A stretch of 64,000 nucleotides of DNA from Hirundichthys speculiger (taxonomy: Eukaryota > Chordata > Actinopteri > Beloniformes > Exocoetidae), in contig JAGFBZ010002129.1 of NCBI GenBank assembly GCA_018398805.1, positions 310,001 through 374,000 of the forward strand. The letters run 5' to 3'. This document shows, piece by piece, positions 56,804 to 64,000 of this stretch (its first letter is position 1; the number at the start of each line of letters is the position of its first letter). The notes beneath the pieces were generated by a model. The model worked only from the letters and a program-made list of their open reading frames with translations, ran no database searches and was not told the origin of the DNA. The translations under genes and the position numbers were made by a program.

Positions 56804-58325
56804 TGAGGGCTCAAGACAAAAGTAAGCCCAGTTAAAACGCGACTTTTCTGTAGCAGCTCACAGGAGTATTCTAAAATTACCAGCCCCCATAAATGTAACT
56901 GTTTCACCTCTGACTTTTGTTTTAAAACCATTCAATATTAGCAGATCATTAGAGCAGTTGCTGTTTTAACGGAGATTAACTGCCCAAACTGCAAATAGGC
57001 GGCGAGGGGACTCATTCCCCTGCTGGTTCTCTGCAGAACTCATCTCCCATCATGCCTGCAGGGTTGGCTGAGAGGCAGACAGCGATTAGTCAGCCGGTGT
57101 GGTGAATTTTTGACAGCCCCTCGGTTTCATGCCGGCTCAGTCACTGCGCTGACACACACTCTGAATATCTTCTTATTTAATCAGCCCAACACGAACATGG
57201 TTTAAAAATCTGCAATGACTTTGCAGCTTCCAGATGACGCTCGAAGGCGATCTTGAAATGCCACAAATTCCACTATATGACAAGATAAATGTTGCTTAGC
57301 AATGTGTCGCATTTAGCTTCAGTGGTGGACTGCCGACCTATTCAGATTCCGACGCACCTCTCATCTCTTGGCAGGCTTGACAGCTTTAACAGCCTCCAGC
57401 CCCTCCGTGACCCTGAACAGGATAAAGGAGCTATAGAGAATCAACGGTTTGATGCAGCTTCAAATCTAAAAATTGAAGACAGTTGGGATGCAAAAGGCCA
57501 GTTGTTCAGAGTGTGGGAGGGATAAAACGGTAATGCAGCATGTAAGTAATGAAGTACCATAATGGAATTATGAGAGATTTTGTTGTTAATTCAGGCCATT
57601 ACTAAATGGTTCCACCTACGTTCCTTTAGCTGATAGGCCCTGGCCCCGATTCAGGCACCTCACACTAATCTAGGCTTCGCCTCGCTAAAATAACCATCCG
57701 CCTCGTGGCTCTACAGCAGAATTTACCGATGTTACAGACCTCGATGATCAATTTAGAAGGGAACCTGTCCTGCTCTAAAATACAATACAAAGCAAAACCA
57801 GTGTCAGATGTAAGTTACAAACTCACTCCATCCATCCAAAACCTTCTTGGAGGAAAATACTTATTTATCAGCTGCAGAAATTATTTATCTGTGAGTAAAT
57901 CCTAAAAAAAAAAAAAAAAGCACTTTGAGCCTGACTCAACCATAGCTCTGGCTTAATAAGCTGCTAAAAAGAAGTGAATTTGACAGTTAAATAAATGAGG
58001 TATTATAATGAAGAGCTCACTAAATAGACTGATTAATATTCATGAATGAATTATTACTTCATTATTGGAGCTCGTATGATGAGTTCAAGTCATGTCATTT
58101 ACTGTAATTACTCTTATAAGCAAGTAATGCTTTCACACAGCTGTCGTGGTTATCTATAAATCTGAAAGATTAGTGACACCCAGAAATGACACAGATCTGT
58201 TGTTTTCAATAATAATTTAAGAAGACCTCCAATATTGCACAAACTATTGTCAATAGATGCAAAAGGAGGAGACTTCATGGCCTCAGTTTCCAACACTTTC
58301 CCATGTAGTCACTAATACACTATAC
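56804..58325. other. No gene; candidate noncoding block 57985-58140
   Basis: AT-rich. GATTAATATTCATGAATG (58031-58048) and TACTGTAATTACTC-like words occur in 57985-58140. An A-run lies at 57903-57919. ORF 57289-57525 has no domain. Confidence 0.4.
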
Positions 58326-58485
58326 TAGATGAAGATATACACTATTGCCCATAAAGTTGGAATAATTTTGTTTTCAGACAAGCTATCAAGAATAAATCAC
58401 ACTGCCACAATCATTTCATGAGAAAAGGTAAAAAAAAAAAGAAGAAGATTTTATTCTAACTTTATGGGCATTTGCATATAAATGT
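58326..58485. mobile_element. Mariner/Tc1-type MITE, about 160 bp
   Basis: The left part TACACTATTGCCCATAAAGT, TGGAATAATTTTG is mirrored by TTCTAACTTTATGGGCA at the right (about 20 bp of inverted match). The right outermost bases have decayed. It is a family common in fish. Confidence 0.7.
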
Positions 58486-60152
58486 ATAAGAACAGAGGCC
58501 TGGAAATCTCTCCTTTTGTGTCTATTGACAGTAAAATGAACTTGGTTTGACCATGTTTCTCTGCAGGGACCTTGTTTGTAATGTCACTGAAGTAAAATGA
58601 CAGAGGCTTAAAACAGCTATTTATTCTTGACACAGGTCTATATATATCGAGGTGCTAGCATCAACTGCCATTATGGTGCAAACGCGTATTTGTTCTAACT
58701 CAAAACTGTTTTGATCCCTAATATGAACTTACACTTACACTGACTTAATACAACACTAGGCCTATTATTAGGTGGTGATATCAGAAGGATATCAAGAGAA
58801 CAACACGGATTAAGAGTTAAAAACTATTGTATAGTGCATCAGTCTGAACCTCTCTGTGTCTCTGATGGAGTCCAGCCTCCCTACGCAGGAAACTCACTTG
58901 TCTCCACAATCTCACTCTTTTGGTGACCCTATATGTTCCTGATGACAATAAAATAGTTACATGAAAATAATATATTAGAAAGTGATTAGCATTAAGAAGA
59001 CTAAACTATGCATTGGCTAAAAGTATTCATAATTGCTTTATATTGAGCACGAATCAGCATGCTATTGATGCTTTTGCAAGAACTCAGGAACAGAGGATGT
59101 TTGCAAAAATGCTTTGATGGTAGAGTTTTAGATCATGTATTATATATAATGCTCACTATAAATAATACATTTGAGTCTCACTAATAGATGGCCAAGAAAA
59201 AAAAACAAAGAATTATAATTCAAATTGGATTCAAAGGCTACACTATCATCCTCCAGCATAATCACCATGTGCTCTGAGGTTAACAAAACCCAAAAGCAAG
59301 AGGAGGCCAAACGGCATGTTTGACCGTAACAAAAGCATCCAGAGAGCCGTGCTGTTGACCAGTCTGTGTGCGAAAGCTTTTTAATAAAACCTCAGGGCAG
59401 CAGTCGTCGTCAGAAACGTCTCTCTTGATCCGGCTGCTGCTATGACTCAGCAAGGACCCTGTTTATTCAACCAACACTGCTGTTTGTTGCACTCAGACGA
59501 GTCCCCTGTCCAGTCATCGCCAATTTAATTAGAGCTTTTCAGGGGCAAGGCAAAACAATAATGCAACATTGTGTCATAACACCAGACTGTGAAATCCTCT
59601 TATTTTCCTTTCTCTCAGTCTGTTACCTCTCATTCTGCTCCGTACAAAAGCAGAGATTACTGTGTGAGCGGCACCGAAAAATACAGTAGCTCTGCTCACT
59701 TTCATGACTTTACGGAGCAGCCGTGAACTGCATTAGGGTCGTGTTATTAGGACACGCGTCAATCATCCATTTCTGCAACTGTTGCCGTGTGATTGCTATT
59801 GATCTGAAAAGGGCAGGAAATAGCCAGGCTTGGCTTGTGTGTGAGTGTGCTTACAGGGCTGTGCATGTGTATAATGTGTGTGTGAAACTGTTAGATGACG
59901 CTTTGTTTGTTTTGGAAAGATGCTCCACTCTCTGCTGTGGTCTTCTGCAGAAAGCATTTCCTTTGATAGTATAAAAAGACACATCAGCCACTGCACTGAA
60001 AAAAAAATGCACTACCAATAATGTAAACAACTATTTTTGACAGAAACAGACACATTAAAGCCCTGGTGTGCTGTTGAGATAACAGTGAAATATGGAATAA
60101 CTGTGTTCTCCTTGAACAGGAGAACAAAAGCATTTATTCTACCTGTTGGACA
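58486..60152. other. No gene recognised (1.7 kb)
   Basis: Nothing recognised. ORF 59723-59974 and its antisense partner have no domain. Confidence 0.45.
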
Positions 60153-61195
60153 TACACTATACTGCCTAAAGTATTCACTCACCCATCCAAATAGTTGAAT
60201 TCGGCTGTTCCAGTCACTTCCATGGCCACAGGTGTATAAAATCAAGCACCTAGGGATGCAGATTGCTTCTACAAACATTTGTGAAAGAATGGGTCGCTTT
60301 CAGCAGCTCAGTGAACCGCAGCGTGGCATTGTGACATCGTGACAGGATGCCACCAGTGCAGTAAGTCCAGTCATGAAGTTTCCTCTCTACTAAATATTCC
60401 ACTGTCAGCTGTTAGTGCTATTATAACAAAGTAAAAGCGATTGAGAACGACAGCAACTCAGCCATGGAGTGCTAGGCCACGTAAAATCCCAGAGTGGGAT
60501 CAGCAGATGCTGAGGGACATAGTGGTCAATAGCTACAGACCTCCAAAGCTCAGCTGGTCTTCAGGTTAGCCAGAAAACAGTGCCTAGAGGGTTCATGGAA
60601 CTGGTTTCCATGGTGGAGCAGCTGCATCCAAGTCTTACATAACCAATTGAGCCGCCACAACACTCTTCAGCAGTGGAGGCGTGTTCTCTGGAGTGACGAA
60701 TCACACTTGGCAATCCGACAGACGAGTCTGGGTTGCCGGGATAACGGTACTTGTCTGACTGCATTGATCCAAGTGTAAAGTTTGGTGGAGGGGGGATTAT
60801 GGTGTGAGGTTGTTTCTCAGGAGCTGGGCTTGGCCCCTTAGTTCCAGTGAAAGGAACTCTGAATGCTTCAGCAGACCAAGACATTTTGGACAATTCCATG
60901 CTCCCAACTTTGTGGGAACAGTTTGGAGCTGGCCCCTTCTTGTTCCAACATGACTGCACACCAGTGCACAAAGCAAGGTCCATAAAGACATGGATGAGCA
61001 AGTTTGGTGTGCAAGAACTTGACTGGCCTGCACAGAGTCCTGTCTTTAACCCGATAGAACATCTTTGGGATGAATTAGAGCAGAGACCACCAACATAAAG
61101 CCTTCCCAGAAGACTTGAAGCTGGTATAGCTGTAAAGGGTGGGCCAACATCATATCAATTCCTATGGGATGTCACTCAAGTTTACATGCATGTAT
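60153..61195 (+). mobile_element. Tc1-like transposon, nearly complete but missing its right end
   Basis: The left end TACACTATACTGCCTAAAGT, ATTCACTCACCC matches, inverted, the terminal CTTTTGGCAATATAGTGTA of the related fragment at 32848-33155. The body carries the transposase gene in decayed form. After the gene come AAGCCTTCCCAGAAGACTTG and GATGTCACTCAAGTTTACAT, as in the family, but a gap precedes them and the right terminal repeat is not found. It is therefore a dead copy about 1.04 kb long. Confidence 0.85.
60289..61098 (+). pseudogene. Tc1-type transposase pseudogene, DD34E layout visible
   Basis: Transposases of this type cut and rejoin DNA at the element ends using three acidic residues. 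The start ATG is at 60289 (MGRF...). The first catalytic Asp is seen in LWSDESHLAI (codon 60695-60697), but in a different frame from the rest. The 83-residue frame 60847-61098 has FQHDCTPVHKARSIKTW (second Asp, codon 60952-60954) and NPIEHLWDELE (Glu, codon 61057-61059), with exactly 34 residues between Asp and Glu, the Tc1 hallmark. The amino-terminal DNA-binding part is broken by frameshifts and stops. The frame closes early at 61098 through the deletion that joins AGAGACCACCAACATAAAGC. Antisense ORFs at 60561-61062 are shadows. Non-functional. Confidence 0.85.
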
Positions 61196-61849
61196 TTTAC
61201 ATGCCAGTCAGGATTTCACTCCCATGTTCTCTTCATTTTTTTGTCAGCAGGTGTTCTAGGCTACAGAAAAACAATTAAAATCAGATCCATTTCTTAATTG
61301 CTCTAGCTAGCTGATAAAACATTGAAGGCAAGTCAGCTGACGCTCATTTTAAACTTGTAGCTCTTCCGTGATGAGGTCTTTGTGAACAGGCTTTTGTAGC
61401 TTTTTACACACAGACACCACACAAATGATACAGAGGACATAAAGGGAGGAGATGGGTGTGTATGTGTATTCTCCATAACAGTGTTACTTGGACGCTGCTG
61501 CAGGGAATAAAAGCCATCATTTATTCTACCTATTAAAAAAAAAGTGCTTGCCTAGTACTTTTTTAATATAATGAAAGGAAAGAAATTTAAAATATGGAAA
61601 TGTACTGTAAATCACTGACACATCATGGATCCCTGGGTTACACTGGGAGCTCATAATTTGTGTTAAGTGCATTATATAAAATGGTGAGAGGTCTTTTTGT
61701 AAATACTTAATTCAAAGTTTCTCTTGTTTTCATTTTAAGTTTCTTTCCGGTCTCTTTCATGTTCCATAGAAATTCAAGATTAACCTAAAATCAAAGATTT
61801 TATAGATTGTTTTATTTAAAATCCCTAAAGACAATCAAGATGTGATCAA
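61196..61849. other. No gene recognised (0.65 kb)
   Basis: AT-rich; nothing recognised. Confidence 0.45.
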
Positions 61850-62125
61850 AATGTAGACTTTCAGTTTTAATTAAACAGATTTCACAAAGATAGGACATTT
61901 AGCTTTGAGGAAATGCATCTATTTTAAGCAGAGTACCTCCATTTTCAGGGACTAGACATTATTTGAACAAAATGAACAATAACTATCATTTCTAAATTCC
62001 TTGCAGGCAGTGACTTCTTGAGGTCTGGAGTCCATGGACATCACCAAACTCTGTGTTGCATTAGCAGTCTGTTCAGGTTTCGGGTCGTAATCCATCTGCA
62101 GTGTAAAGAACTGCACTCTCACATC
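61850..62125. mobile_element. Tc1-type transposon fragment, another family
   Basis: CTTTCAGTTTTAATTAAACA, GTACCTCCATTTTCAGGGAC, TTGCAGGCAGTGACTTCTTG and GTCTGGAGTCCATGGACATC, ACCAAACTC follow the order of a fish Tc1-family end region. The partner end is absent. Confidence 0.55.
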
Positions 62126-62163
62126 TGAAGCATTTGCCTGAACATGAGCGGCGAGCAGCTCTA

Positions 62164-62515
62164 TATGTCACGCTCCGCTTGGCTCCCCGAGTCCATTTCT
62201 CTGTAATCGTATTCTCTCTCACTTATTTTATTTTGCTCCTCTCATTTCAGGTTGCTTCTCTTCCCGCCTTGTGTGATCAGCTCCCTGATCTGTTCCACCT
62301 GGGCCTAATTGTCTTCACTATATTTAAACACACCTCTCTCCCTGCAGTCTGACAGCTCATCTGTGTTGTTTTCCTTGTGATTCCAGCCTGAGATTTATTT
62401 ATTTTTTTTGTATTGACCCTTTTTTGGACCGGTTTGCGTTCTTTTACTTAATAAACCTAACCCTTGATTTTGACTTGTGCTCGTGAGTCTGTTTCCTGGT
62501 GCCAGTGTAACACTA
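62164..62515 (+). repeat. Dispersed repeat with LTR-like layout
   Basis: Begins near TGTCACGCTCCGCTTGG and ends near GGTGCCAGTGTAACAC. In between are CTGATCTGTTCCACCTGGGC, a TATA-like TATATTTAAA (62319-62328) and TTAATAAACC (62448-62457), a spacing reminiscent of a solo LTR. No flanking duplication was confirmed; a MITE is equally possible. The small ORF 62134-62352 is not considered a gene. Confidence 0.35.
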
Positions 62516-62630
62516 TACACATCAGAATTCATCGTGCAATTTCATATTTAACACATGACGTTACAAGTTTATCTTAGATTCATCTGTACACAGACTCTTA
62601 TTTGAGGAGGTTTTTCTTCATCAAGTAAAG

Positions 62631-62853
62631 CAGGGGTGTCCAGACTCGGTCCTGGAGGGCCGCTGTCCTGCAAGTCTTAGATGTCTCCCTGCTTCAGTGC
62701 ACCTGATTCAAATGAATGGGTCGTTAACAGACTCTCCAGACCTGAATGACAAGCTGGTGGTGATCTATTCAACTGAATCAGGTGTGTTGTGCCTCAGAAA
62801 CATCTAAAACATGCAGGACAGCGGCCCTCCAGGACCGAGTTTGGACACCCCTG
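62631..62853. mobile_element. hAT-like palindromic MITE with 8-bp target duplication (223 bp)
   Basis: The ends are CAGGGGTGTCCA and TGGACACCCCTG, and the inverted match extends about 53 bp with few mismatches. AAGTAAAG flanks both sides (62623-62630, 62854-62861). No coding capacity. A decayed relative lies at 43702-43841. Confidence 0.95.
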
Positions 62854-63111
62854 AAGTAAAGGAATCTGGCCTTTAGGTATTGTGGGAGTTTTTTACTTGC
62901 CATTATCATTGATTGGATTTAATATTATAACTGTAGGGACCTTGGAGATCTGTGGGGTGTGAGTAATTATATAATTGAATAAAGAAAACAAAGTATTTAT
63001 TTTCTTTATTTTGTCATACACAGTTTGGGTAAATGTTATGAGAATACATTGGTGTGATTCCTATTCGTGTGGTACATTATAAGAGTTAAATTACAGGGTT
63101 AAATACTGTTA

Positions 63112-63977
63112 CAGGGGTGTCAACGGGAAATTGGAAAAAACTCTGAAGCGGGGGTGGGGGCTCGCTAAAACAAACAAGTTTTTTAATAGTAGTACTAATA
63201 GTATTTTAATAATAGTAGCCTATAACCTATTTCTCTTTCCAAACGAACAATTTACATATCTACAAACTTTTTTTTTTGTTGCTGTGGAACTTGCGTTTAT
63301 TTTTATGCATATTTATAATAACAACAATAGTAATAATAATAAGAACAATAATATTAGTAGCCTTTAACCTATTTCTCTTCACAAACAAACTATTTACATA
63401 TCTACAAACTTTTTTTTGTTGCTGTGGAACTTGCTTTTATTTTTTTATCTGTAAATTAATAACCACAATAGTAATTGTAAGAATAATAATAATAGTAGCC
63501 TATAATGAATATGAATATTTGGCCCTGAGGGACGTGGAGAGGAGGGAAAAGGCTCGAGTTGTCTCGCGCGGGGGGCGGGGTGTTTGTGTGCACGCGCGTC
63601 GCCTCGCCTGACCGCGAGCTGGCTGTGTACTGAGCCTGGCAGAGAGAGAGAGAGAGAGAAGCGCGGCTCGCGAGGCACACAGCAGCCAAGTGATGGCTTC
63701 AAACCTAATTAAGTCGCTAGGGGGGTCTGGAAAGTCGCTAGATATAGCGACAAAGTCGCTAAGTTGGCAACACTGCAGCTGGATTGTCAATGGACTCAGT
63801 GCGCATGCCCTGGTCTCAATCAACCAATCGCAATCGAGAATTCACGTCACGTTCGTGGAGGGTACCCCCCGCCCACCCCTGAAAATATTAAACCGGATTT
63901 GCACGTATCTCAAAAATGAACCCCAGGATGGAAAAAAACTCAGAAATCCGCGAATCCGCGGAGAATTGACACCCCTG
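63112..63977. mobile_element. hAT-like element with CpG-rich interior (866 bp)
   Basis: The ends CAGGGGTGTCAA / TTGACACCCCTG are exact inverses (12 bp). CTGTTA flanks both sides directly (63106-63111, 63978-63983), 6 bp rather than the 8 expected of hAT. Inside are a tandem duplication (63216-63495), a CpG-rich block (63530-63680), four AGTCGCTA-type repeats (63702-63760) and an AACCAATCGCAATC plus CACGTCACG tract near 63820-63851 that looks promoter-like. No transposase frame is visible. The antisense ORFs 63445-63823 are low-complexity shadows. Confidence 0.75.
63216..63495 (+). repeat. Tandem duplication, two units of about 140 bp
   Basis: Unit 1 (63216-63357) and unit 2 (63358-63495) both begin TAGCC(TATAA/TTTAA)CC and share TTTACATATCTACAAACTTT, GTTGCTGTGGAACTTGC and an AATAATAAT-rich end. 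A third TAGCCTATAA start follows at 63496. Confidence 0.85.
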
Positions 63978-64000
63978 CTGTTAACATGTACTGTTTGTTT

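Noticed and set aside
60561..61001. A 146-codon minus-strand ORF
   Set aside because: Exact shadow of the Tc1 transposase pseudogene on the other strand.
1..64000. CRISPR arrays, operons, rRNA or genuine tRNA genes
   Set aside because: No regularly spaced repeats, no ribosomal RNA core words and no complete tRNA cloverleaf were seen; the tRNA-like pieces are SINE heads. The sequence is eukaryotic.

Overview
The window reads as vertebrate, and specifically ray-finned (teleost) fish, nuclear DNA. There are no bacterial-style gene arrays. Almost every open frame is short and shadowed by stops. The recognisable content is a dense layer of decayed transposable elements of types typical of teleosts: tRNA-headed SINEs, L2/CR1-type LINE fragments, Tc1/mariner copies, and several short hAT-like elements flanked by 8-bp target-site duplications. 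A percomorph fish is my guess from the repeat mix; I could not run a search.

Layout. 1-12 kb: a TA-flanked inverted-repeat element (299-1057), an L2-like reverse-transcriptase fragment that has lost its YADD region (2900-3425), two minus-strand tRNA-type SINEs (6113-6470, 8292-8468), a hAT-like piece (10618-10959) and a SINE/L2 tail (11472-11592). 12-27 kb: the first copy of an unclassified dispersed family, here called family A (12196-12622), a 716-bp element with perfect 16-bp inverted ends (14958-15673), a LINE carboxy-terminal fragment (18050-18720) and a 1.1-kb hAT-like element (22657-23793). 27-44 kb: two related Tc1 copies (27838-28928 and 33362-34040), a Tc1 MITE beside SINE pieces (30611-31048), a third Tc1 fragment (32848-33155), a 617-bp hAT-like element (35783-36399) and several SINEs. 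44-53 kb is repeat-poor apart from a 41-base C run (47224-47264) and a LINE 3' end (51180-51735). 53.4-56.8 kb is the most unusual part: two overlapping plus-strand ORFs that together look like an intronless, frameshifted coiled-coil protein gene (53739-54808), bracketed by copies of one short motif in inverted orientation. Next to them is a hAT element with a ZBED-like transposase fragment, inserted at the edge of a family A copy. 58-64 kb holds a mariner MITE, a Tc1 transposase pseudogene with a visible DD34E layout (60153-61195), another Tc1-type fragment, and two hAT-like elements (62631-62853, 63112-63977).

No exon of a known conserved host gene was recognised. The window is best read as intergenic or deep intronic sequence. 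The only host-like coding candidate is 53739-54808. Several AT-rich, repeat-free blocks with homeodomain- and octamer-like words (near 4.25, 13.3, 32.3 and 58.0 kb) could be conserved noncoding elements, but this cannot be decided without comparison to other fish.
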